This document shows positions 6,809-11,833 of a DNA stretch of 12,478 bases, one piece after another. The stretch's first letter is position 1; every line of letters begins with the position of its first letter. Position numbers and translations under genes: made by a program. The notes under the pieces were generated by a model. That model saw nothing but the letters and a program-made list of their open reading frames with translations, was not told the DNA's origin and searched no databases. This DNA is from Candidatus Brocadiaceae bacterium (lineage in GTDB: Bacteria > Planctomycetota > Brocadiia > Brocadiales > Brocadiaceae). Location of the stretch: NCBI GenBank assembly GCA_024653795.1, contig JANLHY010000256.1:1-12478 (forward strand), in the 5' to 3' direction.

Positions 6809-6813
6809 TATAA
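6789..6813. promoter_or_regulatory. Operator-like inverted repeat over the -10 region
   Basis: TTATAATTA (6789-6797) and TAATTATAA (6805-6813) form a perfect 9-bp inverted repeat with a 7-bp spacer that covers the -10 box. Phd/YefM-type antitoxins commonly bind such palindromes to repress their own operon, so this is a plausible autoregulatory operator (inference). Confidence 0.5.
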
Positions 6814-6849
6814 TTGGGCACTGAATCAGGTACTGAAAGGAGTCCAAAT

Positions 6850-7113
6850 ATGAATACAATTGCAGCACAGGATATTAAAAGACGGGGAATCAGCGCAGTT
6901 GACGAAGCCTTAAAAAAGGGGCCGGTCCATGTGGTCAAAAACAATCAGCCCAGGTATGTTGTGCTTTCCGAGAAACGCTATCGGGAATTGATTGAAGCGG
7001 AAGATGAGGCATATATTGCCCGCGTGCGTGCGTCTCTTGAGGATGTAAAGGCAGGCAGGGTAAAACGGGGCACTGCCGAAGAACTGATCAGGGAACTGGG
7101 GCTCGAAGATTGA
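6850..7113 (+). CDS. Phd/YefM-family antitoxin of a type II toxin-antitoxin pair
   Basis: 87 residues from ATG 6850, chosen because AAAGGAG (6836-6842) lies 7 nt upstream; the frame is open further up to 6814 but without a good start. Antitoxins of this family have an N-terminal DNA-binding fold that represses the operon and a C-terminal tail that wraps the toxin. The family pattern is visible: MNTIAAQDIKRRGISAVDEA with the basic stretch, VHVVKNNQPRYVVLSEKRYR (about residues 26-45), then an acidic helical tail. Only 2 bp separate its stop from the toxin ATG at 7116, the usual arrangement for the pair. Assignment to the family is good. No specific name is justified. Confidence 0.85.
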   Translation: MNTIAAQDIKRRGISAVDEALKKGPVHVVKNNQPRYVVLSEKRYRELIEAEDEAYIARVRASLEDVKAGRVKRGTAEELIRELGLED

Positions 7114-7115
7114 GC

Positions 7116-7397
7116 ATGTACCGGTTAGTATGGACTGCTCACTTCACGCGCTCAGCGGAAAAGTTCAAAAAGCGCCATCCTGAACTGAAAACAAAACTTG
7201 CCGGTGTCCTGCGCGATCTCGAAAAAGACCCTTTTCAACCCCACCTGAAATATCACCGTCTCGGTGGGAAGTTCGAAGGCATTCAGGCAGTAAGCATAAC
7301 TGACAAATATAGAATATCTTTGACGATTGTCATAGCTGAAAAAGAGATAACCCTTCTTGATATCGGTATGCATGATGAAATATACAGAAGGAAATAA
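7116..7397 (+). CDS. RelE/ParE-superfamily toxin (probable mRNA interferase)
   Basis: 93 residues from ATG 7116, 2 bp after the antitoxin stop. A TTG at 7110 in the same frame is possible but overlaps the antitoxin and seems less likely. RelE-type toxins cut mRNA on the ribosome when freed from the antitoxin. Matching features are the small basic protein, the KFKKRHPELKTKLAGVLRDL helices (about 16-35), the DPFQPHLKYHRLGGKFEG segment (38-55), DKYRISLTI (63-71) and the C-terminal LLDIGMHDEIYRRK (80-93). H86, Y90 and R91, with R66, are in the places where catalytic or RNA-binding residues lie in RelE/YafQ relatives. It appears intact. ParE-like gyrase poisoning cannot be excluded from sequence alone. 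Confidence 0.85.
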   Translation: MYRLVWTAHFTRSAEKFKKRHPELKTKLAGVLRDLEKDPFQPHLKYHRLGGKFEGIQAVSITDKYRISLTIVIAEKEITLLDIGMHDEIYRRK

Positions 7398-7422
7398 CAA
7401 GGATGGACACAGAGTCGTTACG

Positions 7423-7563
7423 TGCAAGAAAAAGCGACAAAGTGGCGGACGGGATGTGCTCGTTAATAGCCTGAACAAATTCTCGGACGACTTTATATTA
7501 ACGGGGCGGTCGCAGGAGCAAATAAAAAGAAAAGGCAATCACAAAAGATTGAAATTCCTATAG
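7423..7563 (+). pseudogene. VapB/AbrB-type antitoxin, C-terminal remnant
   Basis: One frame reads VQEKATKWR and the next continues RDVLVNSLNKFSDDFILTGR (about 7452-7511) then SQEQIKRK. The W-R-D-V-L...SL-KFS-DF pattern is characteristic of the C-terminal tail of VapB-type antitoxins with an AbrB fold. The N-terminal DNA-binding half is missing, and a frameshift lies near 7444-7455. The last codons (KRLKFL, 7543-7563) lie in a repeat: 7543-7559 is the exact reverse complement of 1365-1381. The gene therefore lost its natural end, or was extended, by a repeat junction. No VapC toxin follows. It sits right behind the intact toxin gene. Confidence 0.6.
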
Positions 7564-8011
7564 ATAAATTTAATTAAGCTGGTTTTAGGGTGGCATGGAC
7601 AAACCATGTCCCTGCATGTCTGAAGTAGGGATTGTTTGTCCGTGCTTAGCTTGATTTATTGTTTTGGCAGTTTGATGAAGGTAAACTTGCCATCGAATCA
7701 CACCCGGTAAGAACATGGGCGATGAGACATATCTTCTTTTTGTATTTATTGGTAATGATACATGTCGCAGCACAGCCGCAACCAAATCCCCATTAAAAAA
7801 GGGGGATGAAGGGGGTTGTCAAAAACTTACAATAAAAGAAGTTTTTACACGGTAATACTATAGAATATCGGGGCAAGAAGACAAACATTCGCAAATAGGG
7901 TTTTTTCTCAAACGAATTTTCTATTGAAATATCCGTTCTCATATATACCTTGAAAAAATGCAAAATGTTTATACCTGGAATATTTTTATGTAAAGATAGA
8001 CTCAAAAAGGG
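7564..8011. other. Intergenic region with repeats, no gene supported
   Basis: 7589-7644 contains the inverted pair GGCATGGACAAAC / GTTTGTCCGTGC around a CATGTCCCTGCATGTCTG core. 7788-7818 has a CCCC...GGGGG repeat similar in style to repeat B (CCCCATTAAAAAAGGGGG). The rest (7820-8000) is AT-rich with no reading frame of interest. GGGATGTGTCCC at 8009-8020 is a short palindrome at the start of the next ORF and may be a junction scar. Confidence 0.6.
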
Positions 8012-8626
8012 ATGTGTCCCTCATTTGGTTCCAATAACAATGAAATTCAAAACATATTAGACAAACGACTAGAGCGTTGTTCTAGTGATTTGGAACTTTT
8101 TGAACTTGCATTAATAATACAGCTAACCGGAAATATTCCTTGGTTGAAACATACAATTGAACAAGGATTAAGTTCTCCTTGGTATTTTGAACAAGCACGA
8201 GCAATTGTATTAATTGGTTTTTTTGAAGATAAAGATAGTGAATCCACGTTAATTAAGTATTGTAGTATGGCACAATCGTGGATTAGGACTGTTGCAGAAA
8301 AAGCGCTAGATTACTATAAAAAAAATTCATGGGCAAAACATTGGTTTAAAAAATTCTTGAACGATGAAGATGATGAGGTTGCATGGGCATGTTTCAAGCT
8401 TTTTCTCAAATGTGCGGATCGTCGCTATTGGATGTGGAAGAATGATTTTCTGAATGATTTTCATAACGATAACATGAAGCAAAAACGTTTAAAATTCTTA
8501 TCACTAAATCAGGGTGAAATCGAAAAAAGCATAAAGGAAAATGAAAAGAAAAGAAGTGAAACTTTCTTGGGAGAAAAAATGCTTAAAGATCAAACATGGC
8601 CATGGATGAGCTCTATTTTTCCCTGA
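8012..8626 (+). CDS. Helical-repeat protein, probably C-terminal fragment of a larger protein
   Basis: 204 codons from ATG 8012 to the TGA at 8624-8626, and clearly more AT-rich than its neighbours. An in-frame TAG lies only 15 nt upstream and no ribosome site is well placed, so the ATG may be fortuitous. The predicted protein is all helical. It has HEAT-like pairs (ARAIVLIGFFEDKDSESTLI; SWIRTVAEKALDYYKKN; DDEVAWACFKLFLKCADRRY) and a C-terminal segment IEKSIKENEKKRSETFLG ending near W-P-W. This end resembles the C-termini of large NACHT/STAND-type NTPases with HEAT repeats, proteins often linked to defence; that link comes from memory of such sequences, not a search. No NTPase domain is present here. 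It is best read as a remnant or an independent small protein of unknown function. Confidence 0.5.
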   Translation: MCPSFGSNNNEIQNILDKRLERCSSDLELFELALIIQLTGNIPWLKHTIEQGLSSPWYFEQARAIVLIGFFEDKDSESTLIKYCSMAQSWIRTVAEKALDYYKKNSWAKHWFKKFLNDEDDEVAWACFKLFLKCADRRYWMWKNDFLNDFHNDNMKQKRLKFLSLNQGEIEKSIKENEKKRSETFLGEKMLKDQTWPWMSSIFP

Positions 8627-8669
8627 TCACACGGGCCAAACGGAAAAACCCACACTATCATGAAGTATT

Positions 8670-8704
8670 GTAGGTTAGGTTGAGCGAGAGCGAAACCCAA
8701 CAAC
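8670..8704. repeat. REP-like palindrome GTAGGTT..GAGCGA..AACCCAAC, copy 1
   Basis: GTAGGTTAGGTTGAGCGAGA followed by GCGAAACCCAACAAC is an imperfect palindrome whose arms are GGTT and AACC words. Near-identical intergenic palindromes are known from many unrelated bacteria. A second copy lies in opposite orientation at 9083-9116. Confidence 0.75.
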
Positions 8705-8741
8705 TTACTATAGACTGACAAGGGAATAATGCAATATCGCA

Positions 8742-8772
8742 GACCTGCCTGTGCGGTGCACACAGACAGGTC
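8742..8772. repeat. CCTG...CAGG palindrome
   Basis: GACCTGCCTGTG (8742-8753) pairs with CACAGACAGGTC (8761-8772), a 12-bp stem with one mismatch and a 7-nt loop. Similar CCTG/CAGG palindromes occur at 9009-9031, 9136-9161 and 10341-10367. Confidence 0.75.
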
Positions 8773-8847
8773 ACAAGCAAAAGGGAAGACTTTCTTCTTT
8801 ATCGTAATAACCTGCAAGAGAAAGAGCATATTATGCTATGAGGCAAA

Positions 8848-8927
8848 TGTAGCGCCGATCACTTGTAGTCGGCCAATGCCTGCCCCGTACTTGATACGGG
8901 GGCGGGGGATAAACCACCCGCGCTACA
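8848..8927. repeat. Nested palindrome with TGTAGCGC/GCGCTACA ends
   Basis: The outer arms TGTAGCGC (8848-8855) and GCGCTACA (8920-8927) match the ends of the element at 1522-1579. Inside are the imperfect hairpin CCGATCACTTGTAGTCGG and a perfect one, CCCCGTA-CTTGA-TACGGGG (8883-8901). The ends are conserved between the two copies while the cores differ completely. Confidence 0.8.
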
Positions 8928-9008
8928 GATTCTGACTTGATCGGGCAATGCCTGTTGCCAAGAAACACACGTTTAGGATTCGTGTATTTGTCTTACTTTC
9001 CGATCATA

Positions 9009-9031
9009 CCTGCTTACGCGCTGCGCGCAGG
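9009..9031. repeat. CCTG...CAGG palindrome
   Basis: CCTGCTTACGCG ... CGCGCAGG forms an imperfect hairpin of the same family as 8742-8772. Confidence 0.6.
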
Positions 9032-9082
9032 CAAGTCCATGGTATTTGGACATTTGATGTAAAAGTAGGGCATGAATGATTT

Positions 9083-9116
9083 GGTTTGTTGGGTTTCGCT
9101 TTCCTCAACCCAAACC
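9083..9116. repeat. REP-like palindrome, copy 2, inverted
   Basis: GTTGGGTTTCGCTTTCCTCA then ACCCAAACC is the reverse-complement version of the 8670-8704 repeat, with a few changes. The two copies are about 400 bp apart and face each other. Confidence 0.75.
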
Positions 9117-9135
9117 ACTCAACTGTAATGTTTTT

Positions 9136-9161
9136 CCTGTCTGCGTGCGGTTACGCACAGG
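9136..9161. repeat. CCTG...CAGG palindrome
   Basis: CCTGTCTGCGTGCGGTTACG followed by CACAGG folds as an imperfect hairpin (GCGT/ACGC core), a third member of the CCTG/CAGG family in this gap. A partial copy, GTGCGCAGGCAAG, lies near 9208-9220. Confidence 0.6.
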
Positions 9162-9253
9162 CAAATGGGATGAGTTACCTTCGTGAGTAACGATTGCAAC
9201 CAAGTCGTGCGCAGGCAAGCGGTAATTTCATAGAACACTGGCGGAAATGCAAT

Positions 9254-9421
9254 ATGAAAAAATCTAAGCGCTACGATACTTCGCATCTGATTGAAGACCA
9301 GCCTGAGCCCGGCTCCCGCGGTAGGGTGCTCAAAAACAATCTCAGCGTAACAAGCAAGCGTGAAATGGACAGGCGCGAAAAAGAAGCGTTTATGTACGTT
9401 ATTGCAGAGGTGCCTGTATAA
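9254..9421 (+). CDS. Short Fic-family-like N-terminal fragment
   Basis: 55 residues from ATG 9254 (GGCGG at 9240-9244 is a possible ribosome site). The stretch KRYDTSHLIEDQPEPGSRGR, then VLKNNLSVTSKREMD, matches the N-terminal region of a group of Fic/DOC proteins (the PGSRGRVLKN..G..SKREMD pattern, recalled from family knowledge). The catalytic HPFx[D/E]GN(G/K)R motif, which lies about 100-150 residues further on in such proteins, is absent: the frame stops at 9419-9421. The stop overlaps the next start as TAATG, the usual sign of translational coupling. It is either a truncated Fic gene or a stand-alone small protein paired with the downstream kinase. The first is more likely. The 5' side adjoins a palindrome remnant. 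Confidence 0.5.
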   Translation: MKKSKRYDTSHLIEDQPEPGSRGRVLKNNLSVTSKREMDRREKEAFMYVIAEVPV

Positions 9422-9749
9422 TGAAGAAGTTAGGCTTCCCAATCGTCCACATCATGGGCTGCCAGGGGCAGGAAAAACCACGCTTGGCAAAAAGTTGTCG
9501 GCAAAGTATCACTTGCCGGTGTTTTATATTGGAGCGTATCGGGAAGAAAAAAACGAGCGGGGCGGAGAATGGCTGTTTAGCAACGACTATTGCGACAAGT
9601 ACGAATTTGTAAGGAAAATGTTCCGGCAGTTCATTGATGTACCGGGTGAGATGGTGATCGATACAACAAGGATGAACGCACAGGATGTATTCAGGAAAGT
9701 CGTTTCATGGTTGCCATTCTGGAAGGATATGGGGGTGCTACATCCTTGA
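9421..9749 (+). pseudogene. P-loop nucleotide kinase-like gene with a frameshift
   Basis: From ATG 9421 the frame reads MKKLGFPIVHIMG. It then loses sense, while the next frame supplies GLPGAGKTTLGKKLSAKYHL and onward to the TGA at 9747-9749. Adding one base near 9457 would join them into a protein of about 109 residues: a beta-strand, the Walker A loop GLPGAGKTT, then YIGAYREEK and a Walker-B-like EMVIDTT. This layout is that of small nucleoside/adenylate-kinase-like P-loop proteins; the substrate is unknown. The sequence at the switch is not a slippery heptamer, so programmed frameshifting is not indicated. An assembly error is possible. It is coupled by TAATG to the Fic-like fragment upstream. 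Confidence 0.55.
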
Positions 9750-9794
9750 TAATATTCATCGAAGTAGTTTTATTTGTATGCAGAGGTGAGATTA

Positions 9795-10325
9795 TTGTTT
9801 AAAAACAAAACTGAGAAAGTGTTATTCAAAGATATAGTAAGGGCATGCATCTTTAGAAATGTTAAAGAATCTTTGCTGCGGCTTTATCCCGATCAGAAAA
9901 AGGCAATCGATGGGTATAAGCATGTTTTTCAAACTCTGAGACTTATGAGGCCAAGATACATTAAAGAAGGGTTGGTTATTGACATAAGGAGAGTCGGCAG
10001 AGGCAAGAATGCATATTTTGATGTCAGCGGTATATGCCTGGAAACAGATATTCATCCATCATATGCCCTTGAGTATACTCCGTGGTCAGAGTGGCTTGGA
10101 TACGAAGTGGCCCAAAATGTTCTCCAAAAGATGCCAAAAGAGGAAATCGTAGCTCACTGCCTCTGGGAAATGACCTTTATGGGCTTTACGCAAAATAAAA
10201 TCAGAAGAAAACTTAATTCGTTGAAAAAGCGGGTCAAGGATGTTAAAGATGGCAAAGTGAAAACTATTCCATTTGAAGAAGTAATGCTCTATCTTAAAGA
10301 AAAAACGAAAGGACATGGCAGATGA
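9795..10325 (+). CDS. DUF6557-family-like protein of unknown function
   Basis: 176 residues if begun at TTG 9795, which has GAGGTGAG (9783-9790) in ribosome-site position; TTG 9774 is an alternative start adding 7 residues. The protein is soluble, with no signal or membrane segment. Conserved-looking blocks are KESLLRLYPDQKKAIDGYKH, then YFDVSGICLETD, SYALEYTPWSEWLGYEV and EEIVAHCLWEMTFMGFT. The E-[FY]-TPW-EWLG and EEI-AHCLWEMTF-GF blocks are, as I recall, the hallmark of DUF6557, a family without known function. The last residues are Lys-rich. It overlaps the next small ORF by 11 nt. No frameshift or stop disturbs it, in contrast to its upstream neighbours. Confidence 0.7.
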   Translation: MFKNKTEKVLFKDIVRACIFRNVKESLLRLYPDQKKAIDGYKHVFQTLRLMRPRYIKEGLVIDIRRVGRGKNAYFDVSGICLETDIHPSYALEYTPWSEWLGYEVAQNVLQKMPKEEIVAHCLWEMTFMGFTQNKIRRKLNSLKKRVKDVKDGKVKTIPFEEVMLYLKEKTKGHGR

Positions 10326-10536
10326 ACGGTCAATGCCGCCTTACCTGCCTGCCTCCGGCGCAGGTAAACCTCCAAGCCCGATTCCAAATGAATATAACTG
10401 GCAAAGTATTATGAAAAAAGACGGCGATGACCTTTTTGACCACTACCGTCATCTTCTTGAAGATCTTGCGAAGGAATCAGGATTATTGGGATTAATATTT
10501 GGAAGGGCGCAAAATGCAGATACTCGTCGATGCTGA
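10315..10536 (+). CDS. Small hypothetical protein with an embedded palindrome
   Basis: 73 codons, ATG 10315, overlapping the preceding gene by 11 nt, with AAAGGA (10308-10313) close before it. The family is not recognised. Residues about 9-18 (PYLPASGAGK) are encoded by a palindrome, TTACCTGC (10341-10348) / GCAGGTAA (10360-10367), of the CCTG/CAGG family seen between genes at 8742-9161. The later part, IMKKDGDDLFDHYRHLLEDL then AKESGLLGLIFGR, looks like genuine helical protein. The last few residues overlap the yaiI-like start and may not be original. It is probably coding, but could be a remnant of a longer protein. Confidence 0.45.
   Translation: MADERSMPPYLPASGAGKPPSPIPNEYNWQSIMKKDGDDLFDHYRHLLEDLAKESGLLGLIFGRAQNADTRRC
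10341..10367. repeat. CCTG...CAGG palindrome inside a coding frame
   Basis: This 8-bp perfect stem has an 11-nt loop. The 27-bp length equals nine codons, so the frame is kept through it. Confidence 0.7.
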
Positions 10537-10966
10537 TGCATTTCCCGGTGTGATAGTGGATATCCTGTTCCGGGCAGTTGAGCGCGTTCGTGTTCCGTTG
10601 ATTCTGGTATCGAACAAGCATCTGAAGGTTCCTCTATCGGTGTACATTTCAAGTATTAGGGTATCTGCGGGATTTGATGTGGCAGATAATCATATCATTG
10701 CGATGGTTCAACAGGGCGACCTGGTTATTACTGCTGATATACCGCTTGCAGACCGTGTCGTTGAAAAGGGCGGATATGCGATTGACCCGCGAGGTGAGCT
10801 TTATACGGAAGCGAACGTAAAACATCGGCTGGCTATGCGTAATCTTTTGGATGAACTCCGGAACGGCGGTATGATTACCGGTGGCCCCTCTTCGTTTGGC
10901 CGGAAAGACATTCAGTCGTTCGCCTACCAACTGGATCGTTTTCTGACAAAACATTGTAAGAGTTGA
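10514..10966 (+). CDS. yaiI: YaiI/YqxD family (UPF0178, DUF188) protein
   Basis: 150 residues from ATG 10514, with GGAAGGG (10501-10507) as ribosome site; an in-frame upstream start at 10499 lacks one. The family is conserved in bacteria and has a PIN-like fold, but its function is not established. The signature is clear: MQILVDADAFPGVIVDIL with paired Asp residues at 6 and 8, then LILVSNKHLKVP, VSAGFDVADNHIIAMVQQGD, LVITADIPLADRVVEKG and RGELYTEANVKHRLAMRNLL, and a C-terminal SFGRKDIQSFAYQLDRFL. The length matches the family (about 150). It overlaps the end of the preceding short ORF. The symbol follows the E. coli homologue. Confidence 0.9.
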   Translation: MQILVDADAFPGVIVDILFRAVERVRVPLILVSNKHLKVPLSVYISSIRVSAGFDVADNHIIAMVQQGDLVITADIPLADRVVEKGGYAIDPRGELYTEANVKHRLAMRNLLDELRNGGMITGGPSSFGRKDIQSFAYQLDRFLTKHCKS

Positions 10967-11018
10967 AGGAGCATAACAATGCTACAGATTTCGAATTATT
11001 CGAGTTAGGCGTTTAAAA

Positions 11019-11297
11019 ATGAAAGATTGGTTTTTGTATTTGATACGATGTAAACATGGAAGATTATACACAGGCATTACAACTGATGTGGAAAGAAGAT
11101 TTGCAGAACACAAAAGTAATGATAAAAAAAGAGCAAAATGTTTAAGGGGGAAAGCCCCTTTAACGTTGGTTATGAAAAAGAAGATTGGAAGCAAGCGTAT
11201 GGCGTTAAAGATTGAAGCAAAAGTAAAAAAACTATCAAAAATCAAAAAAGAAATGTTCGTAGATGGTAAAATCAAGGTAAGAGAAATATGGAAATAG
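11019..11297 (+). CDS. GIY-YIG domain protein, YhbQ/UPF0213-like
   Basis: 92 residues, ATG 11019; there is no strong ribosome site (AGGC at 11007-11010 is weak). Single-domain GIY-YIG proteins of this group are small putative DNA endonucleases. The motif set is complete: WFLYLIRCKHGRLYTGITTD (residues 4-23) supplies the two YxI/YxG strands, followed by the catalytic Arg region VERRFAEHK. Next come AKCLRGKAPLTLVMKKKIG (39-57) and the helix carrying the catalytic Glu, ALKIEAKVKKLSKIKKE (62-78). The length equals the family norm (about 90-100). The protein is very Lys-rich, and the gene is more AT-rich than yaiI before it. It lies 52 bp after the yaiI-like gene and may be co-transcribed. Confidence 0.88.
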   Translation: MKDWFLYLIRCKHGRLYTGITTDVERRFAEHKSNDKKRAKCLRGKAPLTLVMKKKIGSKRMALKIEAKVKKLSKIKKEMFVDGKIKVREIWK

Positions 11298-11377
11298 AAC
11301 GGACACGGGATTGGGGGGCGCATGTTTGATATTTACTTATCGGCCTACCGCAGAGAACGCTGAGACCGCGGTACGCT

Positions 11378-11590
11378 ATGTTCACCGATAAAGAGTATCT
11401 TTTAAAGGTTGTGCGAACGCGCATGCCGTTTGGCAAATAGAAAGGGCGGTTGCTGATTGATTTGCCTGAGGCGTATATTGTGTGGTTTGCCCAACAGGAA
11501 TTCCCGAAAGGTGAATTAGGTAATATGCTTGAGTGTGTCTATGAAATCAAGCTGAATGGACTGGAATACCTATTGGATCCACTGCGCTAA
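11378..11590 (+). pseudogene. DUF3820-family gene broken by an in-frame TAG
   Basis: From ATG 11378 the frame reads MFTDKEYLLKVVRTRMPFGK, then TAG (11438-11440), then KGRLLIDLPEAYIVWFAQQE, FPKGELGNMLECVYEIKLNG and LEYLLDPLR to the TAA at 11588-11590. The full 71-codon frame matches the small DUF3820 family, whose core is MPFGKYKG...DLPE.YL.WF...FPKG.LG. The TAG replaces the Tyr of MPFGKYKG, and one base change from TAT or TAC explains it. Everything else is undamaged, so the mutation is recent or a sequencing error. A restart at a downstream codon would lose the MPFGK motif. The region 11298-11377 before it shows no gene. Confidence 0.75.
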
Positions 11591-11833
11591 TTCAATCATA
11601 TAGGATCATTTTATTTATGCGGGTTCTGGGGGTCATAACCAATTACGATAAGACCTCCCCTTCACCCCTCCTTACGAAGGAGGGGAAAGAGGGATGGTTA
11701 TAAGTTCATATCGGTCAGTTGAGTCGGCCCACGCTAAACTCTTGAAAATTATTAACATTCCATGAAATATTATGCTATTATCTGTTTTATGATTTTTTAT
11801 GACTTTTGTCGCTGGAAAGAAAGATAAGAACGC
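11591..11833. other. Intergenic region with a hairpin and a promoter-like site
   Basis: 11665-11685 is a perfect hairpin, CCCCTCCTT-ACG-AAGGAGGGG, without a T-run; in style it resembles the C4TC/GAG4 arms of repeat B. The rest is AT-rich and leads into the helicase gene. Confidence 0.7.
11752..11781 (+). promoter_or_regulatory. Extended -10 promoter ahead of the DEAD-box helicase gene
   Basis: TTAACA (11752-11757) and TATTAT (11776-11781) are 18 bp apart, with TG at 11773-11774 making an extended -10 (TGCTATTAT). The implied leader is about 45 nt. It rests on consensus match only. Confidence 0.5.

Larger units (their letters stand above)
8627..9253. other. Repeat-rich intergenic region, no convincing gene
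   Basis: About 630 bp hold several palindrome families (listed separately) and little else. One short frame ends EDFLLYRNNLQEKEHIML (8790-8840) and looks faintly protein-like, but has no start or recognisable family. Frames that appear open across the palindromes are explained by the palindromes themselves. Confidence 0.6.

Noticed and set aside
6814..6849. Upstream extension of the antitoxin to 6814
   Set aside because: The start there is TTG at the edge of the operator-like repeat without a ribosome site, while ATG 6850 has AAAGGAG at good spacing.
7585..7785. Minus-strand 66-codon frame
   Set aside because: It covers the GGCATGGACAAAC inverted repeat and has no start signal or family match.
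7780..7860. Short plus-strand frame beginning near 7718 and crossing the CCCC...GGGGG repeat
   Set aside because: There is no ribosome site, half of it is repeat sequence, and no recognisable protein results.
8729..8935. Open frame through the palindromes on the plus strand
   Set aside because: Most of its length is explained by the CCTG/CAGG and TGTAGCGC palindromes; the product is Cys/Arg/Pro-rich with no family features.
9450..9470. Programmed frameshift in the kinase gene
   Set aside because: No slippery heptamer or downstream pseudoknot is evident at the switch point.
11438..11440. TAG as a pyrrolysine or other recoded codon
   Set aside because: A single event in a small gene of a family with Tyr at this site is better explained by mutation or sequencing error; no recoding element is seen.
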